This document shows, in pieces, positions 1 to 5,659 of a stretch of DNA of 11,468 nucleotides (within the stretch, counting starts at the first letter, position 1; each line of letters starts with the position of its first letter). The DNA is from an uncultured Verrucomicrobiota bacterium. Its GTDB lineage: Bacteria > Verrucomicrobiota > Verrucomicrobiia > Opitutales > Opitutaceae. Made by a program: the position numbers and the translations under genes. The stretch lies in assembly GCA_903919625.1 (NCBI GenBank), contig CAIXIZ010000174.1, positions 1-11,468 of the forward strand, read 5' to 3'. Under the pieces are notes generated by a model. The model searched no databases and was not told the origin of the DNA. It saw only the letters and a list, made by a program, of their open reading frames with translations.

Positions 1-1
1 C

Positions 2-1108
2 GCTCTGGCCGGGTGGGTCAGGCAGACCATGGCTGCCGGCGACTTGCGCGACCTGGTCACCGACGGAGCCATCGCCGGGGTGGGCAGCGTGGTGACCTTT
101 TTGCCGCAGATTCTGATCCTGTTTTTCTTCATCGGGCTGCTTGAAAACACCGGCTATATGGCCCGGGCGGCGTTCATCATGGACCGGCTGATGAGCCGGG
201 TGGGACTCAATGGAAAAAGCTTCATTCCGATGCTCAGCTCCTACGCCTGCGCCATCCCGGGCATCATGGCCACCCGCACCATCGAGGATCCAAAGGACCG
301 GCTCGTCACCATCCTCGTCGCCCCGCTGATGAGCTGCTCGGCGCGGCTCCCAGTCTATCTGCTGATGATTGCGGCGCTGCTGCCCGCCGACCAGGTCTCC
401 ATTGGCACCAAGGTCGGCCTGCTGCTCCTCATGTATGCGCTCGGCACGGTGGGGGCATTCGGCTTCGCCTGGCTGTTCAAGCGCACCCTGCTCAAGGGTG
501 AGCCGCCGATGATGATCATGGAGCTGCCGCCCTACCGGCGGCCCAAGCTCCGCGACGTGCTGTTGCACATGTTCGAACGGGCCGTGATTTTTCTCAAGCG
601 GGCCGGGACGGTGATCCTCGGCATCAGCGTCGTGCTCTGGTTTCTGGCGGCCTACCCGAAGGCACCGGCCGGGGCGACGCCCACCCAGCAGCTTGCGCAA
701 AGCTTTGCCGGCCGGGCGGGGCATGCCTTGGAGCCGGTGGTCCGGCCGTTGGGCTTTGACTGGCAGATTGGGATCGGCCTCATCAGCTCCTTTGCGGCGC
801 GGGAGGTGTTTGTCAGCACCATGGGGGTGGTCTTCAATGCCGAGTCGGCTGACGAAAACACGCCCACCCTGCGCACGGCTTTGCGGCAGGCCCACTGGCC
901 TGACGGGCGGCCGCTGTTTACCCCGTTGGTTTGCTTCAACCTGATGGTCTTCTATGTTTTCGCCATGCAATGCATGAGCACCATCGCCGTGGTGCGCCGG
1001 GAGACCAACTCCTGGCGCTGGCCCATCTTCCAAACCGCCTACATGACGGGCACGGCCTGGCTGGTCTGCTTTGTCATCTATCAAACCGGCCGTGCGCTCG
1101 GCTTCTGA
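2..1108 (+). CDS. feoB: Ferrous iron transport protein B, C-terminal part (5' end outside window)
   Basis: FeoB imports Fe(II) across the inner membrane; its C-terminal membrane part forms the permease. The frame is open from base 2, so the gene starts before the window and the first ATG (position 29) is internal. The visible 368 residues hold both Gate regions: the stretch GLLENTGYMARAAFIMDRLM, then GKSFIPMLSSYACAIPG followed by IMATRTIEDPKDR, and near the C-terminus FAMQCMSTIAVVRRETNSW. These are hallmarks of the family, with multiple hydrophobic membrane segments between them. The N-terminal G-protein domain is not in the window. The stop is followed after one base by a small Cys-rich membrane protein of the kind often encoded next to feoB. 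Identity is secure; whether feoA lies upstream cannot be seen. Confidence 0.96.
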   Translation, partial: ALAGWVRQTMAAGDLRDLVTDGAIAGVGSVVTFLPQILILFFFIGLLENTGYMARAAFIMDRLMSRVGLNGKSFIPMLSSYACAIPGIMATRTIEDPKDRLVTILVAPLMSCSARLPVYLLMIAALLPADQVSIGTKVGLLLLMYALGTVGAFGFAWLFKRTLLKGEPPMMIMELPPYRRPKLRDVLLHMFERAVIFLKRAGTVILGISVVLWFLAAYPKAPAGATPTQQLAQSFAGRAGHALEPVVRPLGFDWQIGIGLISSFAAREVFVSTMGVVFNAESADENTPTLRTALRQAHWPDGRPLFTPLVCFNLMVFYVFAMQCMSTIAVVRRETNSWRWPIFQTAYMTGTAWLVCFVIYQTGRALGF

Positions 1109-1109
1109 C

Positions 1110-1265
1110 ATGGCAGCGGAAATCCAGACCCTCCTCGCCCTCGGGCTCGTGGCCTTCGCCGCGAGCTGGCTTGTGCTCCGCGCGCTGGCGAAGAAAAAGC
1201 ATCCCGGTTGCGGCAGCGACTGCGGCTGCGCGACCAGTGAGCTGAAGGCGAAACTGAAGAAGTGA
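1110..1265 (+). CDS. FeoB-associated Cys-rich membrane protein
   Basis: A 51-aa protein starting one base after the feoB stop, so almost certainly co-transcribed and translationally coupled with it. Residues 5-24 form one hydrophobic membrane helix (LLALGLVAFAASWLVLRALA). A basic patch KKKHP follows, then a cysteine cluster CGSDCGC, then a lysine-rich tail. This layout of one helix followed by closely spaced cysteines matches the FeoB-associated Cys-rich family (PF12669), which in some bacteria takes the place of FeoC. Its biochemical role is not established; iron binding or redox sensing by the cysteines is an inference. An upstream in-frame ATG at 1071 would overlap feoB and add a hydrophilic stretch, so 1110 is preferred. 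Confidence 0.85.
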   Translation: MAAEIQTLLALGLVAFAASWLVLRALAKKKHPGCGSDCGCATSELKAKLKK

Positions 1266-1284
1266 TAGCCCGAACCAAACCGTT

Positions 1285-1317
1285 TTAACCGCGGATAACC
1301 CGGATGGGCGCGGATGG
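1285..1317. repeat. Short intergenic CGGAT-rich repeat
   Basis: Between the feo genes and the glycosylase, three spaced copies of GCGGAT or CGGAT occur within about 33 bases (GCGGATAACC, CGGATGGGCG, CGGATGG). Similar degenerate repeats are, to my knowledge, common in Verrucomicrobiota intergenic DNA. No coding potential is seen here. Confidence 0.4.
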
Positions 1318-1399
1318 TTTGCCGCCAGAAAGCTCACCAGGAAGGGCATGAAGAACATGAAGTCCGACTTAACGCCTAAATCCTAATTCCCGGTTCTTC

Positions 1400-1431
1400 C
1401 CTCCGATTCCTGGTTTCCTGGCTTCTGAATT
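1400..1431. repeat. Dispersed low-complexity repeat, copy A (32 bp identical to 9984-10015)
   Basis: The 32 bases from 1400 (starting CCTCCGATTCCTGG, ending GCTTCTGAATT) are identical to 9984-10015, more than 8 kb away and in the same orientation. An imperfect inverted copy lies at 9722-9746. The flanks are also alike (CAAATTCCGG here, AAAATTCCCG there). This copy ends at the stop codon of the DNA glycosylase and may serve as its 3' boundary. It is an intergenic dispersed repeat; no terminator with a T-tract is evident. Confidence 0.7.
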
Positions 1432-2456
1432 CAAATTCCGGAATGTGCTATCCCCTTCGCCGCGCGGCGCTCGTAGGCAAACAGATATTGCTGGGCGAGC
1501 CCCGCGAGCGGCCCGAAATGCGCGCGCCCAAATTGGGCGACCTGGGCGGGTTTCCATCCGGTGAGGCCATAGCGGGCGGCCATCGCCTGCAAAATCCAGG
1601 TGTCGACGGGAAAGGCCTCCAGCCGTCCGGCACCGAACAGCAGCACGCAGTCGGCAATTTTTTCGCCTACGCCCGGGAGTTCGCGCAGGCGGGCCTTGGC
1701 AGCGACATACGGTAGCCGCTCCGTCTCCTCCAGCCAACCGGGGTGAGCGGTGAGAAACCGCGCGGTCTCCGCGATGAACCGCGCCCGGAATCCAAATTGG
1801 CAGTCGCGCAAATCCTGCTCTGAAATGGCCGCGAGCTCGGGCCAGGTCGGGAGACGGTGGAGCGCGTTGTCCCCAACGCGCTGGTTCGGCATCGCGGTCG
1901 TGACCGCAAGCGTGGTGGGGACAACCCGCTCCACCACGGCACTCCCGTGCCTCGCTGCCAGCAGGGCCAGCATCTGTTTGATCTGAACGATCTGTTTGGT
2001 GGCACTGCACAGGAAGCCGAGCAGGGTCTCGCCAAAGGGTTGGCGCAGAATCCGCAGGCCGGGAAACGCCCCAAGGCATTGGGCGAGATGTGCGTCACTA
2101 CGCCACGGGAGCGAGTCGGCCAGCGCGGACCAGTCGTGGTCGGCGGCAAAATAGCGCGGAAGCTCGCCGGCCACCAGCGGGACGAGGGTTGTGGGGGCGG
2201 ACCATTGGACTGTGCCGTCGGGGGCGTGCTGGAGATGAACGGCGCAGCGCGACCATTGGCCGAGCCAGGTCCTCGGGTCGGAGCCGATGGGCGACAGATC
2301 GCCGGACGGTCCGCACTTCCAGCGGAAGGCCTGGCCGCCGTCGAGAGTTTCGGCCAGCACGCCGGGCGTGAGCGGCGGCAGGCCGGTGATGGGGACCGAC
2401 GGAGACCAGGAAATATTATCCACGGATTGTACCGCTGCTGGTTGGCGAAATGACAT
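1431..2456 (-). CDS. ogg: 8-oxoguanine DNA glycosylase/AP lyase (OGG1 type) with in-frame palindromic insert
   Basis: A base-excision repair enzyme that removes oxidised guanine and nicks the abasic site; cytosolic. Residues about 22-110 match the OGG N-terminal domain (LDGGQAFRW at 38-46). The HhH-GPD core lies at about 130-325. The hairpin LPGVGEKIADC carries the expected catalytic Lys266. FPVDTW carries the catalytic Asp285, 19 residues later, which is the same spacing as K249/D268 in human OGG1. At 341 aa it is somewhat long, because residues 175-200 come from a 78-bp inverted-repeat element placed exactly on codon boundaries. Without it the chain would read from HGSAV straight into RLPTWPEL. 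The start at 2456 lies 9 bp after the stop of the zinc-ribbon gene. The first ~20 residues may be extra, since only a weak ribosome site (CCGGA) precedes the ATG. Confidence 0.9.
   Translation of the reverse strand: MSFRQPAAVQSVDNISWSPSVPITGLPPLTPGVLAETLDGGQAFRWKCGPSGDLSPIGSDPRTWLGQWSRCAVHLQHAPDGTVQWSAPTTLVPLVAGELPRYFAADHDWSALADSLPWRSDAHLAQCLGAFPGLRILRQPFGETLLGFLCSATKQIVQIKQMLALLAARHGSAVVERVVPTTLAVTTAMPNQRVGDNALHRLPTWPELAAISEQDLRDCQFGFRARFIAETARFLTAHPGWLEETERLPYVAAKARLRELPGVGEKIADCVLLFGAGRLEAFPVDTWILQAMAARYGLTGWKPAQVAQFGRAHFGPLAGLAQQYLFAYERRAAKGIAHSGI
1857..1934. repeat. Palindromic mini-element inside the ogg coding region
   Basis: A 78-bp element with 19-bp terminal inverted repeats. The left arm, 1857-1875, is GTGGAGCGCGTTGTCCCCA. 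The right arm, 1916-1934, is its reverse complement with one mismatch. A second hairpin, GCGGTC-GT-GACCGC (1894-1907), sits near the centre. The 78 bp are exactly 26 codons and coincide with codons 175-200 of the glycosylase, so the frame is kept. The left 28 bp (1856-1883) are identical to 11380-11407 near the other end of the window. This shows a dispersed family, MITE-like or comparable with the Rickettsia palindromic elements. Confidence 0.8.
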
Positions 2457-2465
2457 TCCGGCCGG

Positions 2466-2723
2466 TCAAAACCAGGGAAATTTTTTGCACTCCCGGCACC
2501 AGCGGCCCTTGGCCCAGGTGGCCCAGACGATCAGGTAAAACCCCGTCAGGGTCAGGACAGTCCCCGGCGCCCAGAACCACGGCAACCCATGCGCGAGGCT
2601 GAGGCAGGTGCCCATCCCTGTGCCGACGCAAAACAGGAGCAGGCGGTTTTTGCCCATCAGCGCGCCGCCACATGTCGGGCATGTCAGCGCGGAGTCGGTT
2701 GGCCCGGATTTTCCGAATGCCAT
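2466..2723 (-). CDS. Small zinc-ribbon membrane protein (hypothetical)
   Basis: An 85-aa protein of unknown function. The N-terminus has CPTC (Cys15, Cys18) and the C-terminus has CREC (Cys76, Cys79), a CxxC pair at each end that could form a zinc ribbon. Between them are two hydrophobic segments at about 26-44 and 49-70, so both cysteine pairs would face the same side of the membrane, probably the cytoplasm. It lies 15 bp after the stop of the secreted protein gene and 9 bp before the glycosylase start, which suggests one operon. No family is recognised. The cysteine arrangement and hydrophobicity support a real gene, and the overlapping frames give less sensible proteins. Confidence 0.65.
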   Translation of the reverse strand: MAFGKSGPTDSALTCPTCGGALMGKNRLLLFCVGTGMGTCLSLAHGLPWFWAPGTVLTLTGFYLIVWATWAKGRWCRECKKFPWF

Positions 2724-2738
2724 GCAAGGGGAGCGTTA

Positions 2739-3221
2739 TTATTTTGCCGCCGGAGTGACGGGCTTGGCCCAGAGAAAACTTTGTTCACTGGCGAGGGTGG
2801 TGCCATCGGGAGCCAGCACGGCGAGCCGCCACGCGAGCGGCTGGGTTTTTTCCCCGGGCCAGTCGGCGCCGGTCAGACCGGCGAGGGTGACATGGCTGCC
2901 GGCGGGAATGTCGGCGGAAAAAACCACTTTTTTCGGAGCTTCCACGCCGGGCAGGAGCACCTGCAATTCGACCCGCGCGCCGACAATTCCAGTTTTCGTC
3001 TCGGTCCGGACGAGAAAATACAGTCCGGCGCGCTCTTTCGGTTGCGAACGGAGCACGGTCTGATCACCGGTATTTTCCTTGCCGTCGAAATACTCGCTGA
3101 TTCGCGCAAACGATTCCGCCGTGCGCCACTCCGGCCAGACGCGGACGAATTTGAAGTCGGCGGCGCGAAGCGCAGGGGCCAAAAGCAGAAGGGCAAACGA
3201 CAGGATCGTGGCAAAACGCAT
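2739..3221 (-). CDS. Secreted hypothetical protein, first gene of the ogg run
   Basis: A 160-aa protein with an N-terminal signal peptide: MRFATILSFALLLLAPALRA, probable cleavage after ALRA. It is therefore predicted to be periplasmic or exported. The mature part is rich in beta-strand-like alternation (VELQVLLPG, GLYFLVRTETK, SHVTLAGL) and contains conserved-looking aromatic spots such as VRVWPEWRTAESFARISEYF. No known domain is recognised. The frame extends 16 codons further upstream to an ATG at 3269, but the ATG at 3221 puts the hydrophobic signal directly at the N-terminus and is preferred. No good Shine-Dalgarno site precedes either. It ends 15 bp before the zinc-ribbon gene, so it probably heads a three-gene transcript running to the glycosylase; a functional link to DNA repair is not apparent. 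Confidence 0.7.
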   Translation of the reverse strand: MRFATILSFALLLLAPALRAADFKFVRVWPEWRTAESFARISEYFDGKENTGDQTVLRSQPKERAGLYFLVRTETKTGIVGARVELQVLLPGVEAPKKVVFSADIPAGSHVTLAGLTGADWPGEKTQPLAWRLAVLAPDGTTLASEQSFLWAKPVTPAAK

Positions 3222-3409
3222 GGCAGGAGCGTGCACGAAAAACGGGCCGTCGGCAAGCGGCGGTTGCACCGATGGCTGGGGTGCTGGAGAATTTGCCGTC
3301 CTTGGCGGGAGAATGCAAAGGCTTCTGGCTTGCAGCGTGGACGAGCTGCAGCAATTTCAGCTCCCGCATAGCTTGGGCAGTGGCATCCCTACTTTAGTTG
3401 TGGTCGGTC

Positions 3410-3619
3410 TCATCGCAGATTAAAGCGGCTGCGGGCTTCCCTCCGGTTGACCAAGGAAAAGCGGTCCGAGGCGGGAATGCCGTTGGGGTGTTCAGTCAGA
3501 TGTAGGTAAAAATTACTTCGACCTGTGAAGATTCGATATCCGAGAAGCCGACCCAAGCGCTTTTCATCCTTCGTTGTCACGCTGGTCTTCACCGTGCTAT
3601 GGTTGGCTCGTGGGTTCAT
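3410..3619 (-). CDS. Possible small basic hypothetical protein
   Basis: A 69-aa open frame in the otherwise gene-free gap 3222-3677. The main argument for it is a ribosome-binding-like GGGAGG three bases before the ATG on the minus strand. The product is Arg/Lys/Asn-rich (for example KDEKRLGRLLGYRIF), with no signal peptide, membrane segment or motif that I recognise. The base composition here is somewhat less GC-rich than in the neighbouring genes. It could be a real small gene, a fragment of a decayed one, or chance. The rest of the gap shows no RNA gene or repeat I can support. Confidence 0.3.
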   Translation of the reverse strand: MNPRANHSTVKTSVTTKDEKRLGRLLGYRIFTGRSNFYLHLTEHPNGIPASDRFSLVNRREARSRFNLR

Positions 3620-3677
3620 TTGCCTCCCGACGGAAATCTTCTAACAAAACCGGCCCGATGGTGTCTTGATTAGTGTC

Positions 3678-4343
3678 ATGAAAACCACCCCCATGAAATC
3701 CCCCTGCCGCCAGCCCATGCTGGGCGTTCTCCTGTCCGGCCTCGTGTTCAGCCTGGCGTCCATGCTGCGGGCGGATTCCGCCACACCGTTTCTCGAAATC
3801 AACAACCAGGCGGGCGATGTCTCCACCGTGCATGCCTATGTGGCCGAAATCACCCCGCCGTCGGGCTCCCGGCCGGGCAGCTATGCAGTCATCGTGCTGG
3901 ACGACACCAGGCGCCCCAACGCCATGACAGCCACTGCCGGGGCCGGAGTCGTGCCTGCCGCGCTCTTGGGCCGGGAAGTGACCGTCAGGGCGCGCGTCGT
4001 CACGGCCGGCAGAACCTCCAGCCCTCCCCTGGCCGGGCATCCGCCGGCGTTGGAAATCCTGCTGGTTGCGCCACTGACGTCCGTGGCAGCGACGCCCACC
4101 AGCTTCAAGCCGAAGGACGGCTACGTTGCTGATGCCCCGACCGCCATCAAAATTGCCGTGGCCGTCTGGGAGCCGATTTTTGGGGAGCAGGAGATTGCCG
4201 GTGAAAAGCCCTATCAGGCCTCCCTCACCAACGGCGTGTGGACGGTGATGGGTTCACTGCCGGCAGGCACGCTGGGTGGAGTGGCCATCGCGGAGATTGC
4301 GAAGGATGACGGGAGGATTTTGCGCCTGATTCACGAACAGTAA
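3678..4343 (+). CDS. Exported protein with C-terminal NTF2-fold (YbbC/YhhH-type) domain
   Basis: A 221-aa protein. Residues 1-34 form a signal peptide (basic start, then MLGVLLSGLVFSLASMLRA), so it is exported. Residues about 36-130 contain strand-rich sequence ending in LLGREVTVRARVV, which could be a small OB-like beta domain (inference). Residues about 146-221 match the NTF2-fold immunity family (PF15631): AIKIAVAVWEPIFGEQEI, then KPYQASLTNGVWTVMGSLP, then GGVAIAEIAKDDGRIL. In polymorphic-toxin loci this fold acts as immunity protein, but many bacteria carry stand-alone secreted versions, and no toxin gene is next to it here. The frame opens with a TTG at 3666; the ATG at 3678 is preferred, and an ATG at 3693 is also possible. 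No clear ribosome site is visible. Confidence 0.75.
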   Translation: MKTTPMKSPCRQPMLGVLLSGLVFSLASMLRADSATPFLEINNQAGDVSTVHAYVAEITPPSGSRPGSYAVIVLDDTRRPNAMTATAGAGVVPAALLGREVTVRARVVTAGRTSSPPLAGHPPALEILLVAPLTSVAATPTSFKPKDGYVADAPTAIKIAVAVWEPIFGEQEIAGEKPYQASLTNGVWTVMGSLPAGTLGGVAIAEIAKDDGRILRLIHEQ

Positions 4344-4375
4344 GGCGGTCAAACGCAGGCTGCAGCGCAGGGAGA

Positions 4376-4486
4376 ATGCTCAGCCCGGCGCCCAAGGATT
4401 ATGCTGCTTCCGCCGAGTGGTGCTCCTGGCGGGAGCATGAAAAGAAAATCCGGGCGGCGGCGGGGCAGTTCCATTTGCCGGAGTAA
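4376..4486 (+). CDS. Tiny open frame or gene tail upstream of the cysT stub
   Basis: A 36-codon frame beginning ATG CTC AGC. Its product looks protein-like (DYAASAEWCSWREHEKKIR, then AAAGQFHLPE). It ends just before the hairpin repeat at 4491. I do not recognise it. It may be the tail of a gene whose front was lost in the same rearrangement that removed most of cysT, or it may be chance. It lies between the NTF2-fold gene and the cys cluster. Confidence 0.25.
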   Translation: MLSPAPKDYAASAEWCSWREHEKKIRAAAGQFHLPE

Positions 4487-4490
4487 AGAT

Positions 4491-4544
4491 CCTCGGGGCA
4501 AGCCCCGAGGCATTGCAGACAAGGGGCGGTGCTGGTCGCCGCCC
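4491..4544. repeat. Double-hairpin REP-like element at the cysT breakpoint
   Basis: Two strong hairpins lie side by side. The first is CCTCGGGGC / GCCCCGAGG (4491-4499 and 4502-4510, perfect 9-bp stem, or an 8-bp stem with loop CAAG). The second is GGGCGGTG / CGCCGCCC (4524-4531 and 4537-4544, 8-bp stem with one G-T pair, loop CTGGT). Paired hairpins of this kind are typical of REP sequences mobilised by RAYT/IS200-like transposases. Recognisable CysT sequence begins at about 4548, directly after the second hairpin. Confidence 0.6.
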
Positions 4545-4547
4545 TTC

Positions 4548-4694
4548 ACTCCGCTGCTCATCATCACCAAACTGGAGCAATACGACTACCAGGGTGCGAC
4601 TGCCCTGGCCGTCGTCATGCTGCTGGGCTCTTTTGCCGTGCTGCTGGGTCTCCAGCTGCTGCAGCGCCACCTCGCCCGTCCGGCTCATGCCTGA
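4548..4694 (+). pseudogene. cysT: cysT remnant (sulfate ABC permease, last ~48 codons)
   Basis: The reading frame ending at 4694 closes with PLLIITKLEQYDYQGATALA, then a hydrophobic helix (VVMLLGSFAVLLGLQLLQ). This matches the extreme C-terminus of CysT/CysU sulfate permeases, where a KLEQ-DY-GATA pattern precedes the last membrane segment. About 230 N-terminal residues are missing: upstream sequence in this frame is hairpin repeat (reading DPRGKPRG) and unrelated DNA, and the NTF2-fold gene ends at 4343, so the rest cannot be nearby. The stub is followed 23 bp later by cysW, the normal gene order. It is a truncated relic and cannot work as a permease. Confidence 0.8.
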
Positions 4695-4717
4695 ACAACC
4701 AGCGACCATTTAATCTT

Positions 4718-5659
4718 ATGGCCGGAAACGTCTCCACGCTCGCCTATGTCGCACAACCCCGCCAACGCCGGTCGCTCCGCGACCCGCGCTGGGTCCGGGG
4801 CGCGCTCATCGGTGCGGCGTTGCTGTTTGTCACCCTGTTCCTCGTGGTTCCGCTGGCGGTGGTTTTCACCGAAGCACTGCGCAAGGGACCCGGCGCGTAT
4901 TTCGCCGCGTTGGCCGACCGGGATGCGCTGGCGGCCATCCGACTCACGTTGCTCGCCGCCAGCATCGCGGTGCCGCTCAACCTGATCTTCGGCCTCGCCG
5001 CGTCGTGGGCGATCGCGAAATTTGAGTTTCGGGGCAAGGCGCTGCTGATCGCGCTCATTGAGCTGCCGTTTGCGGTGTCACCGGTCATTTCCGGGCTGGT
5101 TTATGTCTTGCTGTTCGGCGCACAGGGTTGGTTCGGGCCATATCTTGGGGCCGGCGATCATCGGTGGCTCGGCCCGTGGGCCAATGCCCATGACATCCAG
5201 ATCATCTTTGCCGTGCCCGGCATCGTGCTGGCGACGGTTTTTGTGACCTTCCCGTTTGTCGCACGCGAACTCATCCCGCTGATGCAGGCGCAGGGCCGGG
5301 ACGAGGAGCTGGCGGCGCTCACGCTCGGCGCGACGGGCTGGCAGACCTTCCGGCGGGTCACCCTGCCCAACGTAAAGTGGGGGCTGTTCTACGGTGTCGT
5401 GCTCTGCAATGCCCGCGCCATGGGAGAATTTGGCGCGGTGTCAGTGGTCAGCGGCCATATCCGGGGGGAGACCAACACCATCCCGCTGCACGTCGAAATC
5501 CTCTACAATGAATACAACCTGCAGGCGGCTTTTGCCGTGGCCTCGTTGCTCACGCTGCTCGCCTTGGTGACGCTGGTCCTGAAAAATCTTGTCGAATTGA
5601 GACACCGGCGCGCCCGCGAAGCCGCCGCCGCGTCCGATCTCCGCCAATTTGCCACATGA
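4718..5659 (+). CDS. cysW: Sulfate/thiosulfate ABC transporter permease CysW
   Basis: A 313-aa inner-membrane permease for sulfate/thiosulfate uptake. It has about six hydrophobic helices, from 27-51 through 271-291. The BPD_transp_1 EAA-like loop lies at 196-225 (DEELAALTLGATGWQTFRR, then VTLP) and contacts the ATPase. The CysW signature MGEFGAVSVVSGHIRGETNT follows at 235-254. The ATG at 4718 is chosen because the open frame upstream (to 4529) overlaps the cysT stub and is not homologous. The protein is slightly long for CysW, with an extra hydrophilic N-terminus of about 25 residues and an alanine-rich tail. Its stop overlaps the cysA start by 4 bp (ATGA), so the two are translationally coupled. 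Its usual heterodimer partner CysT is truncated here, so its function depends on another copy elsewhere. Confidence 0.95.
   Translation: MAGNVSTLAYVAQPRQRRSLRDPRWVRGALIGAALLFVTLFLVVPLAVVFTEALRKGPGAYFAALADRDALAAIRLTLLAASIAVPLNLIFGLAASWAIAKFEFRGKALLIALIELPFAVSPVISGLVYVLLFGAQGWFGPYLGAGDHRWLGPWANAHDIQIIFAVPGIVLATVFVTFPFVARELIPLMQAQGRDEELAALTLGATGWQTFRRVTLPNVKWGLFYGVVLCNARAMGEFGAVSVVSGHIRGETNTIPLHVEILYNEYNLQAAFAVASLLTLLALVTLVLKNLVELRHRRAREAAAASDLRQFAT

Noticed and set aside
1857..2453. Plus-strand frame of 198 codons opposite ogg, starting in the palindrome
   Set aside because: Shadow of the glycosylase gene; repetitive Gly/Arg-rich product with no domain.
3597..4040. Minus-strand 147-codon frame opposite the NTF2-fold gene
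   Set aside because: Glycine/histidine-rich composition typical of an antisense shadow; the plus-strand gene has a signal peptide and a family match.
4529..4717. N-terminal extension of the cysW frame
   Set aside because: It overlaps the cysT stub in a different frame and the hairpin repeat; CysW homologues start near the 4718 ATG.
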